Shown piece after piece: positions 19,940 through 26,802 of a stretch of DNA of 64,000 nucleotides; positions within the stretch are counted from its first letter, which is position 1, and every line of letters begins with the position of its first letter. The notes beneath the pieces are model-generated. The model was not told the origin of the DNA. It did no database searches and saw only the letters and a list, made by a program, of their open reading frames with translations. The stretch spans positions 434,001-498,000 of the forward strand of contig NZ_JAPDDR010000003.1 in assembly GCF_025950095.1 (NCBI RefSeq), given 5' to 3'. A program made the position numbers and the translations under genes. Source of the stretch: Luteolibacter rhizosphaerae (GTDB lineage: Bacteria; Verrucomicrobiota; Verrucomicrobiia; Verrucomicrobiales; Akkermansiaceae).

Positions 19940-19953
19940 TGTTCACTCGAACA
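19940..19953 (-). promoter_or_regulatory. LexA binding site (SOS box) upstream of recA
   Basis: Perfect palindrome TGTTC-N4-GAACA (TGTTCGAGTGAACA on the recA strand). TGTTC-N4-GAACA is the LexA motif described for Verrucomicrobia, which supports both the regulation and the taxon. No lexA gene is in the window. Confidence 0.85.
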
Positions 19954-19985
19954 AAAATGAGCCTTTTCAAATTTAGGCCGTCGAC

Positions 19986-20021
19986 ACGAAAAAGGCCCTG
20001 CGGAGGTATTCCGCAGGGCCT
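19986..20021 (-). terminator. Rho-independent terminator of the thioredoxin-like gene
   Basis: Perfect 12 bp stem AGGCCCTGCGGA/TCCGCAGGGCCT, 5 nt loop, then TTTTTCG on the minus strand; directly after the stop at 20041. Confidence 0.9.
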
Positions 20022-20040
20022 GAGATCCTAGGATAACTCC

Positions 20041-21027
20041 TTACTTTTCAGTCTCTTCCTTTTCTTCTTCCTTGGGCGCCTTCTCAGCCCCGCCCGCAGC
20101 ACCGGCCTTGGCCTGTTCAAGCTGGGCTTTGAAGCCGTCCAACTGTCCCGCGATCTCGCTATCCGGAGCAGCGGCCTTGGCTTCTTCAAGGAACTTCAGG
20201 GAGTCGTCGAACTTACCCATGTTGGCCAGGATGCTGACCTTCATCAGCAGGGCCTTTTGCTTGTTTTCGCCGGAGAACTTGCCGCTTTCCAGAGCCTTGT
20301 CGACGTGGCCGAGAGCACCTTCCATGTCCTGCTTCGCACCGAATTCCTGCAGGCCTGCTTCGAACTCCGCCATCTGGGCCTTCTCCGAGAGCTTCTTGGC
20401 GTAGCCGGTCTCGTCCTTCGGGTCGGCTTCCTTGATCTGGGAAACCACGGTCGGGTAGAAATTCGTGACGGCCATGTCCGGCAGATCGCCCAGAGCGGAG
20501 ACAAGGGCCTTGGCCTTCTCCACGCCTTCGCTCTTCTCCGCTTTTTCCAGCGAGCCCTTCATGGTCTCGCCTTTCGTGCGCAGCTCGTCGAGGTGCTTCA
20601 CATACTCCTCCGGGCCGCCGGGCTGGAATCCAGTGTAAGCGTACGGCTTGCCGCCCGCATCCGTCAGAATGAGCGTCGGGAAGCCTTCCACCCCATACTG
20701 CTCAAGCAGCTTCTGGTTCCGCTCCCGGTCCGCATCGGACTGCTTCTTCACGTTTTCCTCCTGACGCGGGAAATCCAGCTCCACGAGCACGAACTTATCC
20801 TTGGTCAGGGTGCGGAATTCTTCTTTCGAGAGGACTTGGGCGGTCAGCGCTTTGCAGGGCGGGCACCAGTCGGAGCCGGTGAAGTCGATCAGAAGGTCCT
20901 TCTTTTCCTCGGCCGCCTGTTTCTTGGCGGTCTCGAAATCTTGCGTCCACCCTTCGCCGCCGGCGAAAGCGGAGTTCAGGCCGAGGGATGCGGCAAGTGC
21001 GGCCGCGAACAGGTGTCTGGTTTTCAT
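20041..21027 (-). CDS. Secreted thioredoxin-family protein with helical C-terminal domain
   Basis: Probable periplasmic thiol-disulfide protein. Signal peptide (residues 1-22, ending NSAFA-GG), a thioredoxin fold with the active site DWCPPCK (about residues 54-60) and cis-proline region GVEGFPTLILTDAGGKPYAYTGF, then ~170 residues of helices (about 155-310) that look like a tetratricopeptide-type solenoid, and a lysine/glutamate-rich tail. The longer in-frame start is rejected because it would bury the signal peptide; ATG 21027 is used. 328 residues. The tail composition (KEEEKEETEK) is low-complexity. Confidence 0.85.
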   Translation of the reverse strand: MKTRHLFAAALAASLGLNSAFAGGEGWTQDFETAKKQAAEEKKDLLIDFTGSDWCPPCKALTAQVLSKEEFRTLTKDKFVLVELDFPRQEENVKKQSDADRERNQKLLEQYGVEGFPTLILTDAGGKPYAYTGFQPGGPEEYVKHLDELRTKGETMKGSLEKAEKSEGVEKAKALVSALGDLPDMAVTNFYPTVVSQIKEADPKDETGYAKKLSEKAQMAEFEAGLQEFGAKQDMEGALGHVDKALESGKFSGENKQKALLMKVSILANMGKFDDSLKFLEEAKAAAPDSEIAGQLDGFKAQLEQAKAGAAGGAEKAPKEEEKEETEK

Positions 21028-21146
21028 ATTAATAACGGGTACTGGGCGCCCCAAGAGCGTCAAGGGACGACGCATCAGCGCCTCCGGCTAGGAGTTTTCT
21101 CCAAAATATTTTTCCGCTCAGGGAAATACGGATTCAGAACGGCAAA

Positions 21147-21177
21147 CGCCGCTCCGAGGTGGAGCGGCGCTTTTTTT
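21147..21177. terminator. Strong hairpin-T7 terminator, best in plus orientation
   Basis: 9 bp perfect stem CGCCGCTCC/GGAGCGGCG with 5 nt loop followed by C and seven T on the plus strand; on the minus strand it is followed only by TTTG. It may end the small minus-strand gene at 21202 (bidirectional use), but no plus-strand gene precedes it. Confidence 0.65.
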
Positions 21178-21201
21178 AGAAGTAGATCAAACCGGTGCGG
21201 A

Positions 21202-21351
21202 TCATGATCCCTGCGGTTCGTGCGGATGCTTCATCTCATGGAGATCGTGTATGCGTTGCTGCAAGCGCTGGTTCTCCTCGGCCTTGTGCTTCTTCTGCTG
21301 CTCTTGCTGAGCGTGGAGCTTCCGTAGTGCTTTTGGATTCTTGTCGCCCAT
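21202..21351 (-). CDS. Small basic/glutamine-rich protein (49 residues)
   Basis: Encodes MGDKNPKALRKLHAQQEQQ followed by KKHKAEENQRLQQRIHDLH and a histidine-containing tail. It is entirely hydrophilic and predicted helical/coiled coil. Short proteins beginning M-(G/S)-D-K-x-P-K are, from memory, widespread unannotated or hypothetical genes in PVC and other bacteria. An AT-rich upstream region with TATAAT (21438-21443) supports expression. Function unknown. Confidence 0.65.
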   Translation of the reverse strand: MGDKNPKALRKLHAQQEQQKKHKAEENQRLQQRIHDLHEMKHPHEPQGS

Positions 21352-21437
21352 AATTGTGTTTTGGGGTTCGGCAAGACTCTCGGCTTGGTTCGGAAGCGCG
21401 CAAGTCGGAGGACAGGTAAAATTGATCTAATCTTCTG

Positions 21438-21443
21438 ATTATA
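21438..21443 (-). promoter_or_regulatory. Putative -10 element (TATAAT) of the 49-residue gene
   Basis: Exact TATAAT on the minus strand inside the AT-rich spacer 21410-21480, about 87 bp before the start codon at 21351; the -35 is unclear. Confidence 0.4.
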
Positions 21444-21488
21444 ATAATCTTGTGTCGGATTAATTTCCCGATATTTTGTCATTTCCGG

Positions 21489-23912
21489 TCACCAGGCACG
21501 CTCGCCACGGGCATCGTAGGGCAGCCAGAGGAGCGCGATGGAATCCACCTTCACGTTCGTCTTGGTGGGTTTCACGCTTTCCGTTTCCAGTTGCAGTGAT
21601 GCGGGATCGTAGCTGCGGGTGAGTTCCTCGATCTCGGCCTGCAGTTCTTTCTCGATGATGGCGATGTCCTCTTGGACCGCCTCCACCTTGTCTTCGGCCG
21701 CCCCTACATCCTGGCGCTGCTTGTAGACGCTGGTGCCCTTCGTGATCAGCGAGCCGCCGCGGCCTTTCCGGCCGAGTAGACCGCCGAGTAGCCCGCCCAG
21801 GATCGAGGCTCCTGCCTGAACCATGGCGCCTTGAGACTCCGCCTTTTGGCGGGCCAGTCCGGCCTCCGCGGTTTGGAGGCGGCCTTGCAGGGTATCCAAT
21901 TTTTTGTTGGTCGCGGCGCGGACCTTCGCGAGCGCGGCATCGCGGGCTTCACGGGATTGCTGGGTCAGCCGGGTGCGGAACTCCGCTTCGGATTCACCGA
22001 GCTGCGAGTAAGCCTTGAGAGCGGCGCAGGAGAAAACATCCGCGCGCTCGTTGCGATACAGCCATTCGGCGAAGTCTTTTTCCACCTGCTTGTAGTTCGC
22101 GGCATTCATCGCGAAGCCGGGCAGGGGGGCGAAGCCCGCGCCAGCGGCCGGGTCGGAGCCGAGTTCCTCGGGCTTGAGGGGAGGCGGCAAGTCCTTGTCC
22201 CAATCGATTGCTTCAGGGAGAATGGCATTCACCTTTCGCACCTTGCGGCTGCCATCCACCCCGGTCTTCGCGGACGTGAAGTGGACGGTGCCCACGCGGA
22301 GCAGGTGAGGGCGATAAACCACCTCTGAAGCATCGCCTGCGGGAGGGGCAAACTTTTCGACGATGCCATTGCCCACGAGCGGACGAGCTGAGGGTGTCGC
22401 AGCGGGTTCGGCGGCCATTCCCGGCATCGCCATCGGATTGGCTCCGGCGGCTGCCTTGGTCTCCTCCTTGCCGCTGCCGAAGGCTGTGCGCTTCGGGTCC
22501 ATCAGCGCCTTGATGCTGCTGCGGGTGAGAGGCCCGGTCAGGTAGCTCATCACCCAGCGCACGTGGAAGAGCACCGGATGATCCTCGTGCACGTTGTTCA
22601 TCAGGAAGACCCGGTTTCCCAAGCCGGAGAGCAGCTTCTCCATCTCCCCGCGATCGAATTTCGCGTTCTGTGAGCCGGCGGCTCCTTCCAGCCCATCGAG
22701 CACGCGCAGCTTGTCGCGTTCCGTCTGGAGACGACCGAGGAACCAGGTGCCGATGTTCGAGAGCGCCTTGTAGTCCAGATCCACCGGGTTCTGCGTGGCG
22801 AGCAAGCAGCCGAGGCCGAAGGCGCGGGCCTGCTTCAGCAGCGTCATCATCGGGCGCTTGCTCGGCGGATTGGCGGAGGGCGGCAGGTAGCCGTAGATCT
22901 CGTCCATGTAGAGCAGGGCGCGCAGCGAGGTCGTGCCGCTCTGCGCCCGCATCCAGCCGAGCGTCTGGTTCAGCAGCAGGCTCACGAAGAACATGCGCTC
23001 CGCATCGCCGAGATGGGAGATCGAGAAGATCGAGATGCGCGGCTTGCCATCCGGCGCGTGCAGCATCTTCGCGATGTCCAGCGGCGGACCCTCAAGCCAA
23101 GTGGCGAAGCCGGGCGAGGCGAGGAGATTGTTGAACTTCAGCGCGAGCGCTTGCCGGTCTTTCGGCGGCAGGAAGCTTTCCAGATCGATCACGCCCACCT
23201 TGTCGAAGGCTGGCTTCTGGATGTGGCGGATCAGGGTCTCCAGCGTGATATCGCGCTCCGCCTGCCATTCCTTCTGGAAGATCGTGGAGAGCAGGATCGC
23301 TTGCGGACTTTGGATCGGATCGGCATCCACCCCTACCAGCGAGAGCAGGGAGGAGACGGTGCTTTCGATCCGCTCTCCCAGCAGCTCGGCATCGTCCATG
23401 ATCTCGAAGGGCGGTGCCTCCAGCGAGCTGAGGATGGACACCGGGATGCCCGCCCTCGAGCCGGGGGTGAAGATGTTGATGTCCACCTTCTCCTTGAGCT
23501 GGGCGATGCGCTCCGGTGCCTGACCCCAATCGGCGAGGCCCTTTTTCCAAGTCTCCGCGGTCTTCGCGGCGAACTCGTCGGGAGAGACATCCTTCTTCGC
23601 GGCATCGTCCTCGTTGATCCACGGGCGGAAGTCAGCTGCGGCGAGATTCGGGAAGGTGAGCAGAAGGTTCGAGATATCGCCCTTCGGATCGATCACGATC
23701 GCAGGGATGTTATCCATCGCCGCTTCCTCCAGCAGCGCGAGGCAGAGGCCGGTCTTGCCGGAGCCGGTCATGCCGAGGACCACACCGTGGGTTACGAGGT
23801 CCTTCGAGTCGTAGAGCACCAGCTCGCCCTCGGCGGACTTGGTATCCAGATCATACTCGCGGCCTAAGTAGAAGGCACCGAGCTTCTCGTAGTCTGAGAC
23901 GGACGGGGTCAT
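21489..23912 (-). CDS. HerA/DUF87-type P-loop ATPase with C-terminal coiled coil
   Basis: 807-residue AAA-like DNA translocase or helicase of the HerA-FtsK superfamily. Walker A GMTGSGKTG is at about residue 47, followed by VIDPKGDIS; Walker B is LLYMDEIYGYLPP near 345, and a sensor/arginine region KQARAFGLGCLLATQNP follows. The C-terminal half contains a proline/alanine linker, then a long coiled coil (about 660-770) interrupted by the glycine-rich ILGGLLGGLLGRKGRGG. Proteins with this layout are usually listed as ATP-binding or DUF853/DUF87 proteins without a defined role. No NurA-type nuclease gene adjoins it. Confidence 0.85.
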   Translation of the reverse strand: MTPSVSDYEKLGAFYLGREYDLDTKSAEGELVLYDSKDLVTHGVVLGMTGSGKTGLCLALLEEAAMDNIPAIVIDPKGDISNLLLTFPNLAAADFRPWINEDDAAKKDVSPDEFAAKTAETWKKGLADWGQAPERIAQLKEKVDINIFTPGSRAGIPVSILSSLEAPPFEIMDDAELLGERIESTVSSLLSLVGVDADPIQSPQAILLSTIFQKEWQAERDITLETLIRHIQKPAFDKVGVIDLESFLPPKDRQALALKFNNLLASPGFATWLEGPPLDIAKMLHAPDGKPRISIFSISHLGDAERMFFVSLLLNQTLGWMRAQSGTTSLRALLYMDEIYGYLPPSANPPSKRPMMTLLKQARAFGLGCLLATQNPVDLDYKALSNIGTWFLGRLQTERDKLRVLDGLEGAAGSQNAKFDRGEMEKLLSGLGNRVFLMNNVHEDHPVLFHVRWVMSYLTGPLTRSSIKALMDPKRTAFGSGKEETKAAAGANPMAMPGMAAEPAATPSARPLVGNGIVEKFAPPAGDASEVVYRPHLLRVGTVHFTSAKTGVDGSRKVRKVNAILPEAIDWDKDLPPPLKPEELGSDPAAGAGFAPLPGFAMNAANYKQVEKDFAEWLYRNERADVFSCAALKAYSQLGESEAEFRTRLTQQSREARDAALAKVRAATNKKLDTLQGRLQTAEAGLARQKAESQGAMVQAGASILGGLLGGLLGRKGRGGSLITKGTSVYKQRQDVGAAEDKVEAVQEDIAIIEKELQAEIEELTRSYDPASLQLETESVKPTKTNVKVDSIALLWLPYDARGERAW

Positions 23913-24003
23913 GACCCGATACTCTAACCAGCCCGATCCGTCTGGCGAGTGGGAAGCATGGCGGCCAACTCATCAGGGACGGAAAAGGGAAGTCCTCCCC
24001 TAT

Positions 24004-24022
24004 CCAAAGGGCCCCGAGGCCC
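24004..24022 (-). terminator. Weak hairpin downstream of the lipoprotein pair
   Basis: GGGCC-4 nt-GGCCC stem followed on the minus strand by TTTGG, just past the stop at 24029; short stem and poor T tract, so tentative. Confidence 0.35.
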
Positions 24023-24028
24023 CTCAAC

Positions 24029-24319
24029 TCATTGCGGAGAGGAGCCAGGCTCCACCGCGAACTCGATCGTGCGACGGGCCTTGGCCGGTTGGACGCCCGG
24101 TTCGGCACGGTAGCGGTTCACTTCGTGAATGGCTTCCTCCTGGAGCTGTTTCGGCGCATCGGTCTTGATCACCTTTGCGTTGCTCGACTTGCCGTCTGTG
24201 CCGATCGTGTACTCCACGTCGACGAAATAGGAGGTCTTGGTCGGGTCAATCGGTGGTTCGGCCGCGCAGCCGGCTAGAAGGAGGGCGAGCAGCAGAGCGG
24301 GACGGAAGGCGGGTTTCAT
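24029..24319 (-). CDS. Small lipoprotein with TonB C-terminal-like domain (copy B)
   Basis: 96 residues; signal and lipobox LLLAGC-AAE, then a beta-alpha-beta module (VDVEYTIGTDGKSSNAKVIKTDAPKQ-type pattern, EAIHEVNRYRAEPG) resembling the TonB C-terminal/energy-transducer fold with V-x-(I/V)-x-x-(D/E)-G and a following helix. It lacks the membrane anchor and proline stretch of real TonB. It is 32 bp downstream of a paralog on the same strand. ATG 24319 gives the lipoprotein signal; longer in-frame starts run through the upstream gene. Confidence 0.72.
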   Translation of the reverse strand: MKPAFRPALLLALLLAGCAAEPPIDPTKTSYFVDVEYTIGTDGKSSNAKVIKTDAPKQLQEEAIHEVNRYRAEPGVQPAKARRTIEFAVEPGSSPQ

Positions 24320-24351
24320 GAGTGGATGAGTGATCGAGACGCGCCGTGGCG

Positions 24352-24717
24352 TCAATCGGGTTTCACCTCGTAACCCTTGTAGTAGAAGGTTTGATAAAGG
24401 ATGCGAGACCTCTTCATGGGAGGAAGCTTGAAGGTTCTCACGGCGCGCACGCTGACCCATTGGAGTTTCAGCGGAGCATCGGAGCGGACCACTTCCGCGT
24501 GTTCCACCTTGCCTTCCTTCGTCGCGTACAGAGCCACGGTCACGGTGTAGACTTTCACTCCGTCCACGATTCTGCCGTTGAGGCCCTTCCCGTAGACCGG
24601 CTTTAGCGGCTTCGATCCCCAAGTGATCTGGGGTGATAACTCTGCTGCTTCCTCAGGTGCCCGGGTGGAGCAGCTTGCGAGCAGGGCGAGGAAGAGGAGA
24701 ATGAGTGTCCGGAACAT
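24352..24717 (-). CDS. Small lipoprotein with TonB C-terminal-like domain (copy A)
   Basis: 121 residues; signal MFRTLILLFLALLASC with lipobox, a short linker, then VTVALYATKEGKVEHAEVV and LQWVSVRAVRTFKLPPM, the strand-helix-strand pattern of TonB-C-like domains. It is paired with the shorter copy 32 bp downstream; the two share the T/R-S-D-A-P-x-x-L-Q core (VRSDAPLKLQ here, IKTDAPKQLQ there). No TonB-dependent receptor or ExbB/ExbD lies nearby, so a role in TonB transport is not implied. Confidence 0.72.
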   Translation of the reverse strand: MFRTLILLFLALLASCSTRAPEEAAELSPQITWGSKPLKPVYGKGLNGRIVDGVKVYTVTVALYATKEGKVEHAEVVRSDAPLKLQWVSVRAVRTFKLPPMKRSRILYQTFYYKGYEVKPD

Positions 24718-24908
24718 AAGCGGGGGGATTTCGAGATTCTTGTCGCTTCTCGGCGGGCCGCCCCCTATCGTGCCCTGTTGGTTCACGCCTTGGCAAGATC
24801 AAGGCCTGGAGTATTGCCAGGCGAGTCTGACAAATTCGGTGGTGATCTGAAACCCGACGAACGGGAACAGTTGCAGAGACACGCGCAAGGCGCGGACCAC
24901 CGGATGTT

Positions 24909-25217
24909 ATGAAAATGTATGTAGGCAATCTGTCGTTCAAGACGACCAAACAGGACATCGAAGCCCTGTTTTCCCAGCATGGCAAGGTGACCGATGTCCA
25001 CCTCCCGGTGGACCGCGATAGCGGCCAACCCCGCGGCTTCGCCTTTGTGACCATGGATTCGCCTGCCTCGATGCAGAGCGCGATCACCGCCCTTCACGGC
25101 AAGGAACTGGACGGCCGCAATCTCAAGGTGAACGAGGCCCAGGCCCGCGAAGAGCGCGGTGGTGGTGGCGGCGGCGGCTATGGCGGTGGCAAGCCCTCCG
25201 GCGGCCGGCGCTACTGA
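24909..25217 (+). CDS. Glycine-rich RRM RNA-binding protein
   Basis: 102 residues: one RNA recognition motif with RNP2 MYVGNLSF and RNP1 RGFAFVTM, followed by an arginine/glycine-rich tail ([11 protein letters not shown]). Such proteins bind single-stranded RNA and in cyanobacteria and other bacteria are often cold-responsive. It has a spacer of about 190 bp before the ATG and its own terminator. The leader contains the short inverted repeat GCCTTG/CAAGGC, which could be structured. Single gene. Confidence 0.9.
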   Translation: MKMYVGNLSFKTTKQDIEALFSQHGKVTDVHLPVDRDSGQPRGFAFVTMDSPASMQSAITALHGKELDGRNLKVNEAQAREERGGGGGGGYGGGKPSGGRRY

Positions 25218-25243
25218 GCGGCTCCCGAGCGATGATCTTCACG

Positions 25244-25272
25244 GCGGCACTCCTCGCGGGGTGCCGCTTTTT
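25244..25272 (+). terminator. Rho-independent terminator of the RRM gene
   Basis: 10 bp stem GCGGCACTCC/GGGGTGCCGC (one T-G) with TCGC loop, then TTTTT; 26 bp past the stop. Confidence 0.85.
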
Positions 25273-25338
25273 CGTTCCGCGCCGATGCCGGGCGGTGTCC
25301 TGCTTCGCCGGTGCTGCGGAGGTGTATCCTCCTCCAAA

Positions 25339-26802
25339 TCACCCAACAGGTTTGAGCGCGGCAATCAGCTCGGCAAGGTCGACTGTGGAAATGGCCGTGG
25401 AAGTGTCGCTCAAGCCGTAGGGGAGGATCAGCTTTCCCGCATGTGCCATGGCACCACAGGTATAAACAACGTTGGGGACGTAGCCGTTTCTCACGGGTTC
25501 GTCAGGCTCGATCAGCGGCATGACCAGGTGTCCTAGGACGATCGAGGGGTCTTCGAGCTGAAGGAGCATCGCGCCGATGCAATAACGTCGCATCGGCCCG
25601 ACCCCGTGGGTCAGGACCAGCCACCCGGCTTCCGTTTCGATTGGTGATCCGCAGTTTCCGATCTTGACGGCCTCCCATTCCTCCCGAGGCCGTCGCAGCA
25701 GGAGAGCGTCCTGCCAGAGGTGAATGTCATCGGAATACATCAGGAAGAGGTTTTCTTCATCATGACGCGAGATCATCGCATATTTCCCGTGGATCTTCCG
25801 GGGGAAGAGCGCCATGCCCTTGTTGCGGGCGGAAGGACCATTCAAGGTCGAAGCCCGGAAGTTCAGGAAGTCTTGGGTTTCCAGTAGCTGTGGCAGGATC
25901 GCCCTCCCGTTATATGCGGTGTAAGTGGCGTAGTAAGTCACCGATCCGTCGTCGTTCGTGAAGTGGACGAATCTCGCATCCTCCATGCCATTGCTCTCCG
26001 TGGGTGAGGAGGGGAATATGACGCGTTCCGAAAGCGCCACTGCCGGCGTGAAGTCGACCTCGTAATTCACCTCCGCCAGCCACCGCATGCATTCGACCGT
26101 GCGCCGCGCTGCCCGGGAGGCCTCGCGCGTGGCACCGCCAGCCGTGCGGATGGCCGAGTTCATTTCACTACGGGTGAAGCGGTCCCCCAGCGATTGCATT
26201 AGCTCGCGGGTCCACACGCTGTCGAAGTCCATTTCGTGAAGTTTGTGGAAGAAGGTGACGCGTCGGAAGGAAGGATCCGCTTTCAGATCCGGAGCGGTCA
26301 CGAATCGGGAAGGCTCCTCCATCACAATGGTATGGTCGCCACGGATGATACCGGTGCGAAAGGCTATGGACGAAATGTGGCCTTCTCCCGTGGCACGGAG
26401 GCTCATGATGAAGCGGAGCTCGCCTGTGCTCAGACCTCCTTGGTCGGGGTGGGGAACTATCGAAGGGTTGAAGAGAGCGGCGGACTCCAAAGCATATTCT
26501 CCGGAGAACAATGCACCGATGTAAAGTCGGCGCTCATCGGAGAGCGAGTCGTTGTGCGGTACGTGTCCCTTGATCTTGTCATAGTGCCGCAGCCAAACCT
26601 TCCCGAGCCCCTGATGTCTTGCATCGAAATGGACATGGAGTTGCTGGAGCCGGGTGGCGATCTCATCTTCGCTGAGCACCATTGCCCTCTCGATAATCCG
26701 GAGGATCGAACTGCGATCTCCCGGAATGAAGGCACGAACGAGAACGCGGGAGTTGTTCGGGCGGATGTGAATCCCCGTGGAGACGGGTGAGATCGGGGTC
26801 AT
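25339..26802 (-). CDS. GH130-family glycoside phosphorylase/hydrolase
   Basis: 487-residue five-bladed beta-propeller enzyme of family GH130, whose members phosphorolyse or hydrolyse beta-mannosides (1,4- or 1,2-linked). Visible family blocks: FNPSIVPHPDQ near residue 125 and the conserved GMEDARFV, with aromatic strands VTYYATYTAYN and RKIHGKYAMISRHD. Start at ATG 26802, which overlaps the stop of the upstream glycosyltransferase by 4 bp (ATGA); longer upstream frames read through that gene. The overlap implies translational coupling to the glycosyltransferase. Mannoside specificity is family knowledge; the exact linkage is unknown. Confidence 0.87.
   Translation of the reverse strand: MTPISPVSTGIHIRPNNSRVLVRAFIPGDRSSILRIIERAMVLSEDEIATRLQQLHVHFDARHQGLGKVWLRHYDKIKGHVPHNDSLSDERRLYIGALFSGEYALESAALFNPSIVPHPDQGGLSTGELRFIMSLRATGEGHISSIAFRTGIIRGDHTIVMEEPSRFVTAPDLKADPSFRRVTFFHKLHEMDFDSVWTRELMQSLGDRFTRSEMNSAIRTAGGATREASRAARRTVECMRWLAEVNYEVDFTPAVALSERVIFPSSPTESNGMEDARFVHFTNDDGSVTYYATYTAYNGRAILPQLLETQDFLNFRASTLNGPSARNKGMALFPRKIHGKYAMISRHDEENLFLMYSDDIHLWQDALLLRRPREEWEAVKIGNCGSPIETEAGWLVLTHGVGPMRRYCIGAMLLQLEDPSIVLGHLVMPLIEPDEPVRNGYVPNVVYTCGAMAHAGKLILPYGLSDTSTAISTVDLAELIAALKPVG

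Noticed and set aside
24909-25217. RRM gene as a horizontally acquired eukaryotic-type gene
   Set aside because: Glycine-rich single-RRM proteins are widespread in bacteria and the codon use matches the neighbours.
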